Notes: generated by a model from the sequence alone, not told the origin. DNA of 64,000 nucleotides from Ailanthus altissimus (GCA_946807835.1 OX327690.1:17642501-17706500); one strand, 5' to 3'; positions 1-11,300 are shown, counted from the first letter of the stretch. Made by a program: numbers and translations.

Positions 1-919
1 AGTAGAAAAAGAACCCAAAAATAAATTTTTAATCCCAGTGTCTTTTGCCCAAGCTCTTCGACCTGTTAGAAAAAATTCAGAAATTTAAAGTGATATTTTA
101 GAACATTTGAAATAAGTTAAGATTAATCTTCCTTTGTTGCATTTGATTAAGTAGGTTTTAACTATGCCAAAGTTATCAAGGATCTATGCACTAAGAAAAT
201 ACCATGTAAATAAAACTGCATTTTGGTATAACAAGTAAGTGCAGTGATTGAACAAAAGACACCACCCAAGTATAAAGACCCAGGATGTCCCACAATCGCT
301 TGCCAAATTGGGACACATGAGTTTGGTCAAGCTTGTTGGACTTAGGAGCAAGTGTAAATTTAATGCCTTATTCTATTTACTTGCAATTGGGAGTTGATGA
401 GATTAAACTTACATCTGTAGTCCTACAATTACCTAACCGATCAATCAAGAAACTACGGAGAATAGTAAAAGATATTTTGTTACAAATTGATAAATTTTAC
501 TTCCCTATTGATTTTCTTGTTTTAGATACTCATTATGTGGTTAACATGGAGTCTAAAATCCCTCTTATTTTTGGGATACATTTTCTTGCCACTGCTAACG
601 CTGTTATTAATTGCAGAAATTGTCTAATAAAATTATCTTTTGGAAATATGACTCTCGAGGTGAACATTTTCCATATTGGCAAGCAACTAGAGAAAAAGAC
701 AAATGCCATCATTCATATATGATAGACACACTTGTAACGAAGGAAGCTTATAAAAATCATAGCTCTGATTCTTTAGAAAACCTCATTGATTTTTATTTTA
801 AAGAATTGTATTATCCTGATGAAATAACTGATATGTTTAATATTTTTTACTCACGGGATAAAAGGACTCGTTTTGGCAATCATGCTTTGAAAAGTTGCAA
901 CAAGAGAGGGAGAAACTGA
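1..919 (+). pseudogene. Athila gag C-terminus and aspartic protease remnant
   Basis: The first 300 bases read as the Athila Gag-to-protease linker (PPKYKDPGCPTI-like wording with frame breaks, including the stretch HHPSIKTQDVPQSLAK). From 333 a frame of 129 codons holds the protease active-site motif LDLGASVNLMP, then a typical Athila extension ending NMTLEVNIF. Athila proteases use DLGA where retroviruses use DSGA. A frameshift near 690 moves the reading to another frame that continues to 919 with acidic, unrecognised residues. The role would have been cleavage of the Gag-Pol polyprotein. No intact product is possible. Confidence 0.75.
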
Positions 920-1028
920 AACCATCAAACCTCGAGACACCATAAGTTAAGCTTTCTCCACTACCCAAAGGTTTGAAACAGGCATTCTTGGGACCAAGTG
1001 ATACACTTAATGCTTAACAAGAGAAAAA

Positions 1029-1761
1029 TTGATAAAATTGTTAAAAGAACATAAGTCTGCACTAGGTTGGACCATAGCTGATATTAAAGGTATTTCTCCA
1101 TTTATATGCTCCCGTAGAATTCATTTAGAGGAAGGTACCCAATCCTGTAGGGAGTCACAAAGAAGACTTAACCTAATAATGAAAGAAGTAATGAAGAAAG
1201 AAGTCTTAAAACTATTAGATGCAGGTATAATCTACCCAATTTCTGATAGTCAATGGATGAGTCTAACTCAAGTAGTTCTTAAGAAATCTGAAGTGACTAT
1301 TATGAAAAATGAGAATGGGATACCTATTCTAACTAGGGTAGTAAGTGGTAGGCGAATGTGCATTGATTATGAAAAATTAAATACAGCCACCAAGAAAGAC
1401 TATTTTTCATTGCCTTTTATCGACCAAATTTTAGAACATATAGCTGGACATCCTTTTTATTGCTTTCTTAATGGGTATTCAGGTTATTACCAGATTGAGA
1501 TAGCTATAGATGATAAATAAAAAAACTACTTTTACATGCCCTTTTGGTACTTATGCTTTTCGTAGAATGTCATTTGAATTATATAATACACCAGCGAATT
1601 TTCAACATTGTATGATGAGTATTTTCTCTGATATGGTTGAAATATGCATGATAGTTTTGTTGGATGATTTGACTATTTTTAGTGATTCTTTTGATTCATG
1701 TTTACTTAACTTAAAAGTTGTTTTGAGTAGGTGTGAAGAAAAAAGACTTCTGCTAAACTAG
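1029..1761 (+). pseudogene. Athila reverse transcriptase, frameshifted
   Basis: This is the polymerase part of pol. Residues 1-163 from 1029 contain LDAGIIYPISDSQW, then RRMCIDYEKLNTATKKDYF and PFIDQILEHIAGH, all hallmark Athila RT blocks. A frameshift near 1515 moves the reading one frame, and the next piece (1510-1761) holds TTFTCPFGTYAFRRMSF and the catalytic region LLDDLTIFSDS. The two aspartates of the usual FMDD motif are kept although the flanking residues have drifted (FM to LL). A stop at the end of the second piece (LLLN then TAG) cuts it from the RNase H part. It directly follows the protease remnant. Confidence 0.85.
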
Positions 1762-2583
1762 GAGAAATGTCACTTCATGATATCTTCAAAGGTCAATTTG
1801 GGTCATATTGTATCTGAAAAAGGGATAGAGGTTGACAAGGCTAAAATTGAATTAATCTCTAAATTACCTACACCCAAAATGGTAAAAGATGTCCAATCTT
1901 TTCTTGGACACGCTGACTTTTACAAATGATTTATACAAAAAAATTCTGCCATATCTAGACTATTATGTAACATTTTGTTAAAAGATGCTGAATTTACATA
2001 GAAACAAGAGTGTGAGGAGGCATTCCGAACACTCATTGCCAAACTCACCACTACTCCTATAATGCAATTATCGGATTAGAACCTCTCATTTGAGATTATG
2101 TGTGATACAAATAATTATACTATAGGATCAATTCTTGGGCAATGAAGGGAGGGTAAACCCTTTATTGTTTATTATGCTAGTAGTACTTTTAATTATGCTC
2201 AAATGAATTACACTACTACTGAAAAAAAACTAGTACCTATTATTTTTGCCTTAGAAAAATTCCGTTCTTATTTGATTGGTTCACCTATTATTATTTTTAC
2301 TGACCATGCAACCCTTAAGTACCTTCTTTCTAAGAATGATGCAAAAGCCCGTTTAATTAGGTGGATTCTTCTTTTGCAGAAATTTGATCTAACCATTAAA
2401 GACAATAAGGGCGTTGAAAATGTTGTTGCTAATCATTTATCTCGCCTTGAGTTCACTGACTCCACTGATGTTCCACCCATTCGAGATGATTTCTCTAATG
2501 AATATCTTTTCACTATAAGCCAAATACCTTGGTACGCATATATCATAAATTATTTGGTTTATGGTGAACTTCCATCTAACTAG
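1762..2583 (+). pseudogene. Athila RT connection and RNase H domain remnant
   Basis: The reading continues from RT through the connection domain, which includes LGHIVSEKGIEVDKAKIE and QSFLGHADFY. Several stops follow before the RNase H region, which is open from 2203. That part shows [20 protein letters not shown] and [16 protein letters not shown] wording ([18 protein letters not shown]), then [12 protein letters not shown], the conserved end of plant gypsy RNase H. The domain would degrade the RNA of the RNA-DNA hybrid. Stops near 1928, 2000, 2078 and 2145 make it a pseudogene. Confidence 0.8.
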
Positions 2584-2607
2584 AGTGCACAAGATAAGCA
2601 TAAGTTC

Positions 2608-3780
2608 TTGATTGAGGTACATAATTTTTATTGGGATGATTCATATCTTTTCAAATACTGTCCTGACCAAATTATGAGACGTTGCATTCTTGAAAGTGAA
2701 GTTTATAGTGTCTTAAATTTTTTTCATAGTACTACTTGTGCTGGTCATTTTTCTATAAAAAAGACAGCTACAAAAATTTTACAGTGTGGTCTTTATTGGC
2801 CCACTTTGTTCAAAGGCACTAATAATTTTTTATCCTTCCTATGAAAGATGTCAAAATTTAGGTACTTTATCTCGAAGACATATGATGCCTCTTAACCCTA
2901 TTCTTATTATTAAGATATTTGATTGTTGGGATATCAATTTTATGGGTCCTTTTCCCTTATCGTTTAGCTACCTTTACATCTTTCTAGCTATTGACTATGT
3001 AACTAAATTGGTAGAGGCTGTGGCTTATCGTACTAATGATAACACAACTGTGGTCAAATTCTTAAAAATATATATATATTATCTAAGTGTGGTATACCAT
3101 GTGTCATTATTAGTGACCAAGGAACACATTTCAGTAACCGTTATTTTAAAGCTTTAATGTATAGGTATGGTGTTCTTCATAAAGTTTTCATTACATACCA
3201 TCCACAGACAAATGGACAAGCAAAGCTAGCAAATAAAGGGTTAAACAAATTTTAAAAAAGACGGTTAACCAGAATCATAAAGATTAGTCTCCATGCCTTT
3301 CTGATGCATTATGGGCATATCGTATTGCATACAAAACTATTTTAGGAATATCTCCATACTGGCTTGTCTATGGGAAAGCTTGCCATTTACCTATTGAGTT
3401 AGAACATAAAGCTTACTGGGCTGTCGAAGCCCTTAACTTTGATTTAAAGCTGCAGGTCTTCAGAGAAAGTTATAATTATCATAAATAGAAGAGCTATGAA
3501 ATGATGCATATGACAACTCCAAGATTTACAAAGCTAAAATGAAAGCGGCTTATGATAAATAAATCTTAATGAAACACTTCAAGCCAAATCAACGGGTTAA
3601 TCTTTATGATTCTCAATTGCATTTACACCCTGAAAAGTTGAGATCTCAACGGACTGGTCCATTTGTGGTAAGGCACGTTTTTCCTAATGTTGCTACCATA
3701 CTCAAGGACCCCATTGATGGCAAACTTTTAAAGTGAATGGACAGCGGCTGAAAAGCTATGTGAAAAAGGTATACCACTCT
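2608..3780 (+). pseudogene. Athila integrase with mutated catalytic residues
   Basis: The N-terminal zinc-binding region reads from 2608 (FHSTTCAGHFSIKKTATKI). After a frameshift near 2800 it continues as CQNLGTLSRRHMMPLNP. The catalytic core follows: CWDINFMGPF, where the family has GIDF, so the first catalytic Asp reads as Asn. The second Asp survives in another frame (ISDQGTHF near 3110). The block HPQTNGQAKLANK near 3200 has Lys where the family has the catalytic Glu. The C-terminal end near 3600-3770 reads HLHPEKLRSQRTGPFVVR, the usual Athila tail. The enzyme cannot have been active in this form. Confidence 0.8.
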
Positions 3781-4866
3781 ATGTACCTAAACAATATCCT
3801 TCTTGTGGATCCTGTCTATCATGCTTGATCAGTGCGATTTTATTTTTCGATCAAGTAGCGGATATAGTACTCTGTGATTATTAAAGTTGGTTTCTCAATT
3901 CCCTAAAAACTATCCCTTAAACCGTGCATTCATCTCTTTTCATTTTAACTTTCTTTTAAAATAGATAGCATTCTTGCCAACCTTAAAAAATGCTTTCCTT
4001 CATTGTATTAAAATGTTATACTTCAGATTTACAAAGTACAGTGTGAAAGACTAAGGCTATTGATATTGAGGAATATCCCTGCGGATATTCATTGGATAAT
4101 CAAAGCCAAGGTTCAATTATTTGGTGAGTCTGCAAATGATTTTATTTATTTTATGCCTGGTCTTAGAAAAAGCTCTTATGCCAAAAGGCAAAGAGCAAAA
4201 AGGTTACAAGTCTGTTATAAATGTGCTCGATGGAATTGTAACTGAAGATGCCATTCTTTAGAATTTGCATCTAAAAATCGAGAAGAAAAAATTCAGTTCA
4301 TTAAAGATAAACTGAGTAAAGAGTCTTTGGATAATATTCTATTAACTCTTTAAATGCATTATTGTGGGCTCGTGCAACGTGAACTTCTTAATTTATGGAA
4401 TAAACTCAAAAATAAACATCAACGGTATAGTTTTAAAAATCTGACTCTAAAAGACCCTGTTTGCCAATTTATAATAAAATTGTATGGAAGCATATCCCTG
4501 ACCCATAGAGGATGTTTAAGTATTACTAGATGTAAAACCAGAGGAAGATATAAGTCACAATCACAACTACCTATAAATACATGTGTTTTAATTTTAAACT
4601 TTTTTTATTTTATTTTGTGAATGGTAGGGCTAATCATATAGATATCTTAAATTAAAATCTTTTGGTTAAATAATACATGTAGGTCATTATCTCTAAATTT
4701 TTATGTTTTATTTTCAAATCTCTTCTGACAAACTGTCGGGTTACCAAAATTATTGTTATCATTTGGTACTTTATAAATACAGCACCTCATTTTTTTTGTT
4801 TCTATATATTGAGATAAAGGTGAGTATAAATATAGAGGAAACCTCAGTTTGACAATTTCGAAATAA
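3781..4866 (+). other. post-integrase region, unrecognised open frames
   Basis: This 1.1 kb stretch lies where Athila elements often carry an env-like or extra frame. Two short open stretches (4060-4245, opening on TTG rather than ATG, and 4354-4620) encode basic peptides that I do not recognise. The first contains RNIPADIHWIIKAKVQLFGE and a Cys pair near its end. No transmembrane segment is evident. They may be remnants of the same captured or ancestral frame that ends in the LOG-like piece, but nothing in the sequence proves this. Confidence 0.3.
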
Positions 4867-5481
4867 TGTGCATTTTGTGGATCTAGTCCTGGGGAAAATA
4901 AAATGTTTGTAGAGGCAGCAAACAATCTAGGAAATGTATTAGCTACAAGAAATATTCATTTGATTTATGGAGAAGGTAGCCTTGGGTTAATGGGGTGTGT
5001 GTCAATAACTTGACATTTAGGAAGAAGTCGAGTTTTAGGTATTATTCCTACAGTTTTAGTCGTGAAAAGCTTGACTGGGAAAATAATAAAGGAAGAATTA
5101 CAAGTCTCATTCATGTATGAACGCATAGCTAGCATGATTTACTATGCATATGCTTTTATTGCTTTACCAGATAGTTTTGGTACCTTGGAAGAAAGTTTTC
5201 AAATTACCTCTTGGACCTAGTTGAATATCCACTAAAAACCTATAGGTTTATTGAATGTTAATAACTATTTGGATTACTTACTCTATTTTCTTGATCAAGC
5301 TGTGGAACAGAATTTTATTTCATATTTGGCATGGCAGATCCTCGTTTCTACTACCAACGCAGATGAATTGATTGAAAAATTACAGACAATTACCTACAAA
5401 CCTGACCTAGCAATAACTCAAATCGATTGGTCAGTGGGCTATAACAAACGAAAACTAGATCTGACACTTTGTTTGTAAATT
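4867..5481 (+). pseudogene. LOG-like: LOG-like cytokinin riboside 5'-monophosphate phosphoribohydrolase pseudogene carried by an Athila element
   Basis: One frame of 204 codons matches LONELY GUY proteins along most of their length. In order it shows CAFCGSSPGENK (family CVFCGSSxG), IHLIYGEGSLGLMG (family LVYGGGSxGLMG), RVLGIIP, SFMYERIASM (family MHERKAEM, Arg kept), AFIALPDSFGTLEES (family PGGYGTLEEL), KPIGLLNVNNYLDYLL, and a C-terminal helix rich in acidic residues. LOG enzymes release active cytokinin bases from nucleotides in the cytosol. The frame has no indels but three stops (5011, 5218, 5233), and two Gly of the PGGYGT motif are lost, so it is inactive. Plant LOG genes contain introns; none interrupts this copy, which suggests descent from an RNA copy. 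Same strand as pol, about 1.1 kb after integrase. Confidence 0.8.
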
Positions 5482-6883
5482 TTTCTTTGTTTTATTTATT
5501 TACCAGCATCATCATTTTAGTTTATATTTGCTTAAGTGTCTATCAAGTTTGTTCCTTTTGAATAACTAGCGTTCAGGTAGTGTCTCCTATACTTTATCTC
5601 TTTCTATTTAAACATTAAGGACAATGTTTCATCTGGTTTTGGGGGGAGGATAGTAGACATAAGTTATATTTTGCATTCAAAAAAAATTTAAAACAAAAAA
5701 GAAAGAAAGAAAAAAAAAGATAATAGGGTCCGATATACCTATTTAATTAAAATGGCAGAGTAAAAAGTTCATTAATAAACTCTTGAGATGCATTTTAAGT
5801 CAAATTAGATTAAGAATAGCAGAGTAAGGAGTTTTATTTTTAACTTTTGAAACACATGTTGTTATTTTGTTTTATATTTTATATATTGTTGTTTATTACT
5901 TGTAGTCTTGGTAAGTCTTATATAAAGGAATTTTCTTTTCTACCTAAGTATGATTTCAAAATTGTTTAGGTTGTGTCACTGTTTCTATTTAGGTTACTAA
6001 AAAATGACTTCTGAAATATTTTTGAGTATAATGCTAAGCCTTGTGGTAAGATATATTATTCAATTTATATAGCCAAAAGAATTTTCATGTTTAAGTATAT
6101 ATTTTTCTAAGCTCACATAGCGTTTGTGAGTAAGTGAAAAGGTTGAGAAAACAGTTTATAAACCTTCATTAATCCTTTGAATTGGTTAATTTTTATTTAG
6201 ATTGATATTATTTAAATTAAGGACTAAGTTGGTTGCCTTTGTGTATAATATATTTTGGTGAGAAATTTGTTTTTATTTTGTAATGCTTCTTTGTATTCTT
6301 CAAAATAAATAAATAAATAAAAACCCGAATACCAAAAAATGAAAAAGAAAAAAATAGAAAAAAAAAAGAATCAATTCAGTTTAATAAAGTTTTCATTCAA
6401 TTTTAGAAGACAAATATTTTGTAAGGCAATTTTCTCACCAAACTATATTGGTATTATTCTCACAAGACAATTGAAGTCTTAAAGCTGGTGCATGTTAAGA
6501 ATAATTGATTTCTAAACAACTTATCTTTTATCTTTGGATTAATATTAGTTTGTATGTCTATCCTTAAAATTGACTTTTTCTTGAGTGCTTAACTGTTTTT
6601 CAACTTCACGAGAGAAATCTTAACTATTTAAACAGTCGTACACTTGTGAGAATATGGTGTTGAGGCTTTTACTTGGAGAAATTCTTAATGCTATATCTAT
6701 TGCGGTTTGTGATAAAAGGTTACGGCTTAGTTAAAACACATACAATTTTGGAAGTTATAATTGAAAAACCGTAATAGCAATAATAATCTTGAACTGACTT
6801 TTTATTTGAAATGCTTAGATAGTTTTGCATATTTTATTTACGCTTGAATTGCTAGAGACTAGCAATAAATTGGTTGGAGGCTG
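5482..6883 (+). other. Athila 3' untranslated region
   Basis: There is no coding signal here. AT-rich, with A-rich runs around 5680-5720 and 6300-6370. It begins after the stop of the LOG-like frame and contains a conserved hairpin and G-rich motif listed separately. A TTGGTTGGAGGCTG stretch at about 6869-6883, just before the putative LTR, is in the position of the true polypurine tract and may be its decayed form. Confidence 0.45.
5611..5650 (+). promoter_or_regulatory. conserved hairpin plus polypurine-like motif in Athila 3' UTR
   Basis: AACATTAAGGACAATGTT forms a short inverted repeat around an AAGG loop. It is followed 6 bases later by GGTTTTGGGGGGAGGA. The same pair of motifs, in the same order relative to element strand, occurs in elements A, B and D of this window. 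Its place more than 1 kb before the LTR means that it is not the main plus-strand primer. Function unknown. Confidence 0.5.
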
Positions 6884-8429
6884 TGATGAATGCATGAAAA
6901 TGCATATTTATTAAGAGATTCGGTCACCATTTAATGTCACTAATTTTAGCATTTTTTTGTAATTTTAGGTTGAAATAAAGTGTTGTCTTTAAATTGTGAT
7001 TAATGAATGTTATTTGCACGGGTTTAGGTAACATGGACGTAACTCTCAATGTAGAAATTAAAATTAAAAAAAATTTAAACCTAAAGTTATAGGACTCAAT
7101 CTTACGTAAACTTGAAGAACAGTTGAAAAGAAAAATCCAACATTTTATGGGCCAAAAATTGGGATACAATTTAATTGGGTTACAATTTTCACTCAGCTTG
7201 ACTCAACTAATGTATTTGGACTATATTTCACAAAATACATACCCAATTGGTATAATTGTTGAAGCTATAAAATACTAACTCAATTATCAACAACTCTTAT
7301 GTTGATGGTAATGTCCAAATCAGTCGTTATCATAGATCAAATTATATTGCAAATGGGTAAAAGGGTTGTTGGCCGAAATCTGACATATCTTTGGTATTTT
7401 GCCCATATCTCATTGAATACGCATCCAAATGGCATAATCCTGGTGGCTATATAAAAGAAGAGACAAAATATAACAACTTTTATGTCAGAAAAAAAGGCTA
7501 CATCAGTCATTTCCATCATCATAAAAGTGCTGCAATTGAATGAACGAGTGGTTGGCCTAAATTATTGAAAATTGAAGTCACACTAAACATATTTCCATTT
7601 ATTGCCTATATAAGGACACTCTTATGACATTTTCAACACTAGACAATTCTATCATATTTTCTTTTCTTTAACATGCATTGTAAGCTAGGCTAGAGTTCTT
7701 GGCAAGTTAAGAAATGAACTTTTATATGTAATAAATTTACTTCTATATTTTGATTCTTTGTCGAGACCTATAAATTTTGTAAGTTTGTTTATGCGTAAAC
7801 TTTTATCTAGTATTTTTCTATAATTCAGAGGTTATAATTCTCATGTTTATTAAATTTTTAGTCATGGTTTCTTTATGTGATTCTTGTTGAATTATAATTG
7901 TTATTGGTTACATTGTTTTACATGTTAATCTTTTACTGCAATATTGTCAATCGATATATTGTCGATCTTGGATAACATACAAAGACAATAATTGTTTGAT
8001 ATTCAAGTTGATCTTTTACTACAATATTGTCAAAATGATATATTGTCGATCTTAGATAACTTTTATAAATGAGTATGGGTTGTGTTAATGTTTGCAAAGA
8101 GTTTAGTCATATCAAATACATGTGTTGTCAAATGTGTTATATTTTACATATTTTTCGATTGATTGTTTGGGACGTAAAACTTTCAATTGAGTTATAAACA
8201 TTGAATCAAAGTGTAGAATAGATTTATAAAGTATAATTATGATTCTTGAAGACTTGCTTACATCATCATAAGATGTTTTTCTTAATTCATAGACAATTCT
8301 ATCTCATTTACTTAAACCAATTAGTTAATTTTCTCCTTGCTATTGTTTTAATATTTTTATTTCACCAACTTATTTTGCCAAAAACGTCTTCATGGGATTG
8401 ACACCTCAATCTATACTGCGATAGTCACA
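6884..8429 (+). repeat. putative 3' LTR of the first Athila element
   Basis: The stretch starts TGATGAATGCATG and contains a promoter-like CTATATAAAAGAAG at about 7448, followed by a possible polyadenylation signal region near 7730. It ends in wording near 8390-8429 (GGGATTGACACCTCAATC, then ATAGTCACA) typical of the end of Athila LTRs. The other LTR is outside the window, so ends cannot be confirmed by comparison. Inside, a segment near 7928-7978 is repeated with changes at 8010-8060 (both carry ATATTGTCGATCTT). Confidence 0.4.
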
Positions 8430-8609
8430 TTACATTTTTAAGCATAAATAACTTGCTTAATCTTTAAAGGTCTCAACCATCTTTATTTTAACTTCCTTAG
8501 GAAAAACCTCAATCGAGAGTTTAAGATGAGCATTTTTTTACTAAAGAGGAACTCAAGCCTCAAGATTTATTTGTCATGCCACCTCTTGGAGTTGAAGATG
8601 AGTACTTTC
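8430..8609. other. junction between two Athila elements, nothing clear
   Basis: I see no confident feature. A + strand frame open for about 60 codons crosses from here into the truncated integrase of the next element and does not resemble a known family. It may hold leftover sequence of the 3' end of the minus-strand element. Confidence 0.25.
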
Positions 8610-9110
8610 ATCCATTATTATGGATTGAGAGTATCGAACCTAGTGAAAATATTCTAATGCAAGAATTTCAACACCATCTTGGCATTATTCGTTAGAGTGG
8701 CTATAGTTTCCACCCACATCGAGACATAATCAACCACTAACAAAATATTACTAATGGCCAAATAATATAAGGAAATGCCTTATGAAGTCAATGCCCCACA
8801 CATCAAAGATTTCCACTTCCATAATATTAGATAAATGCAACTCATAATGCCTAAAGATATTTCCCATGTGTTGACAATGATCACAAGTCTTAATAAAAAC
8901 ATAGTTATCCCAGAAAAGGTAAGCCAATAGAAACCCGATTGTAATAATTTTGTTGTTATCCCTCTGTATGGTGATGCATGATAATGGCATAGAACACCTT
9001 GAATTTCTTCATCAGGAACATACCTCTAAATCACTTCGTCGGCACACCTCTTAAATAGTATTAGATTATCCCAAAAATAACTCTTTGTATCATGGAAAAA
9101 CTTTTTCTTT
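8610..9110 (-). pseudogene. Athila integrase remnant (truncated)
   Basis: On the minus strand the zinc-binding region reads LFKRCADEVI, then HYHASPY, QSGFYWLTF, and CDHCQHMGNIFRHYELHL, giving a HHCC-type finger. The core begins EVEIFDVWGIDF, where the first catalytic Asp is kept, and later DYVSMWVETIA. Similarity is lost near 8610 after NIFTRF, before the second Asp and the Glu, so the catalytic triad is incomplete. Frames change near 8990 and 8750. The role in an intact element would be DNA strand transfer of the new copy. Confidence 0.75.
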
Positions 9111-9990
9111 TGTGGCTAGATAAGTTTGGAGGCAATACACTACAAGCAAGAAACTTAACATAGTCAAAAAAACCAAGGAAGCTTCACTTCAATTTAAATA
9201 GTTGGTTATCCAAAAAAAAATCCTTCATTCAAGAACTATTACATATCTCTTCAACCTTTAATCTTGAAAGACGATCCGTAATAACATTTTCACTTCCCTT
9301 CTTGTCATTAATCTCCGCATCAAATTCTTAAAGGAAAATTATCAAACATGGCTTAGTATTCCTTTTCACAAACAAGTATCGAATAACCACATAGGTCGTA
9401 CAGACAATCACCTTGGTCCCAATAATATAGGACCAAAACTTGTAACATGCAAAGACCACCACAAACATCTCTTTTTCAATGGTGGTGTAGTTCTCTTAGG
9501 CATCATAAACAGTTTTACTTGTATAGTAAAGAGCCTAAAAAATCTTTTATCTTATTTATCCAAGAACTGCTCTAACCATATAATCACTAGTATCACACAT
9601 AATCTCAAATAGTTCACCCTAATTGGGTGCAACTACAATTGTAGCTAAAATCAACCTCTCCTTAATCACATTGAAGGCTACCAAACAAGCATCTTCAAAA
9701 CTAAATTGAGCATCTTTCTCAAGTAGATGCATAAGGGCTTAACAATCCATGAAAATTCCTTTATAAATCTTCGATAAAAACCAATATGCCTAGAAATCTC
9801 TGAACTCCCTTGACATTTCTCGATGGAGGAAGCTTCTTAATAACTGAAATTTTTGCCCTATTCATTTCAATCCCTTTATATGACACCTTATGGCTAAGAA
9901 CAATCCTTTCTTTTACCATGAAGTTATATTTTTTCTAATTAAGCACAAGGTTCTTCTCTTTACATTATTGTAACACAAGAGATAAATTAT
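9111..9990 (-). pseudogene. Athila RNase H and connection remnant
   Basis: Minus-strand translation in shifting frames gives YTTIEKEMFVVVFACYKF, TYVVIRYLF and ENVITDRLSRL, which are the blocks of gypsy RNase H, followed by a spacer ending CSVLPPNLSSHKRK, the linker to integrase. On the other side, toward RT, are connection-domain pieces. Numerous stops break it. It lies between RT and integrase as expected. Confidence 0.65.
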
Positions 9991-10560
9991 GAAGACAGTG
10001 ATCAAATGATGACTCAAAAATAAAAAAACATCATCCATAAAAACCTCAATTATCCCTTTAACCATGTCATAAAAAATAGCTATCATGAATCTTTAAAAAG
10101 TAGAGAGGGCATTACACAAATCGAAGACATTCTTCTAAAAGTAAACATACCATTAGGGCATGTGAAGGTTGTCTTCTCTTGATCTTCAAGAGTAATTGCA
10201 ATTTGGTTGTACTCAAAATTTCATCTAAGAAGCAATAGAAGTCAAACCTCACCAACCAATCCAACATTTGGTCAATGAATAGAAATAGAAAATGGTCATT
10301 CTGAGTAGCTTTGTTCAACTTTCTATAATCAATACACACATACCCTATGACTGTCCTAGAAAGAATAAGCTCATCATTCTCATTCATCACAATTGTCATA
10401 CCACCCTTCTTTGGCACCACTTAAACTGAACTTACCCAAGAGCTATCGAAGATGGCATAAATAATTGTGACATTAATTAGCTTTAATATTTCATCTCTCG
10501 CAACTTTCTTTATGGTCAGATATCCTTCGATGCTTAATGGACGATTGATAAGTCTCATTC
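9991..10560 (-). pseudogene. Athila reverse transcriptase remnant
   Basis: The longest open part (10112-10420) reads VPKKGGMTIVMNENDEL, then YVCIDYRKLNKATQNDHF and FIDQMLDWL. After a frameshift the catalytic block appears near 10040 as IEVFMDD, both aspartates present. Upstream toward 10560 the reading DEILKLINVTIIYAIFDSSW gives the first RT block. The finger region has lost its frame around 10150-10200. No intact enzyme. Confidence 0.75.
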
Positions 10561-11300
10561 ATTAAGATCTTATGTATGCATATTAAGGGGCTAATCCCTT
10601 TATATCGAAGATAGATCACCCCATACACCCTTATGCTTTCTTAAAACACCAAGCAACTTGTTTTCCTCTTCTTAACTCAAGGACGCTAAAATAATCAATG
10701 GAAATGTAAAATTCTCCCTAAGAATGTGTGCAAAGGTGGTTGAGCAATTACTTCAAAATAAGCCAATATTTCAATGAACTGTGTATCTTCCTAAAATATT
10801 TTGAATCTCCATGAGTACAAACTAGCTCAAGAATATCAACACAACTACTAAAATTTTTTTCAATACACAAGGCTACAAGAAAAGCACTTCATCCACACGA
10901 TCTTTAGATATCTCTATAAGGGGAGTGTATCCTTTCAAAATATGGAATTCACAAGACAATATTTTAAACCATCGAACCTTAAAGTCCTATAAGGGATGAG
11001 ATCCCAGGTTTGACATTGGTTGGGGGGCGTAGGTTACCTATAATAGGTATGAGTGGTGCCCTAGTTGATACCCTGGTGGACCCAAAGTGTTGGGTGGGCT
11101 CCAAACATTCTTACAGGATTATCTGGAAAAAAAAAAGAGTTGGGCTTTGAATTCACCTTGGATGGTTCCACAATAACATCTTCCTCTTTGTCTTCAACAA
11201 CTTTTTGCTCCAGAGCTTCTACTTCTTTACCGCTCCTAAGAGTGATGGCTTTATAATAATCCTTTGTATTAGTCTTTTTATCACTAAAAAACTTCTCGAA
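10561..11300 (-). pseudogene. Athila protease and linker remnant
   Basis: Near 11230-11260 the minus strand reads YYKAITLRSGKEVEALEQ, the invariant Athila linker after gag. The following 600 bases should hold protease, but I could not find the DLGA active-site motif, so that part is either deleted or too decayed. Near 10640-10690 a block EEENKLLGVLRKHKGVWGD precedes RT as in intact Athila elements. Confidence 0.6.

Larger units (their letters stand above)
1..8429 (+). mobile_element. Athila-lineage Ty3/gypsy retrotransposon, 5' end cut by window edge
   Basis: Protease, reverse transcriptase, RNase H and integrase follow one another in Ty3/gypsy order on the + strand. The wording of the motifs (DLGASVNLMP in protease, PFGTYAFRRMSF in RT) is that of the Athila lineage of plants. 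Gag and the 5' LTR would lie left of the window. Every pol domain is broken by stops and frameshifts, and integrase catalytic residues are changed, so the copy is dead. It is unusual in carrying a LOG-like frame downstream of integrase. The right limit rests on a putative 3' LTR whose ends I could place only approximately. Confidence 0.8.

Noticed and set aside
8490..8700. + strand frame of about 60 codons containing MPPLGVEDEYFHPLLW
   Set aside because: It overlaps the integrase remnant on the minus strand at its right end and I can match it to no family. Kept only as a note.
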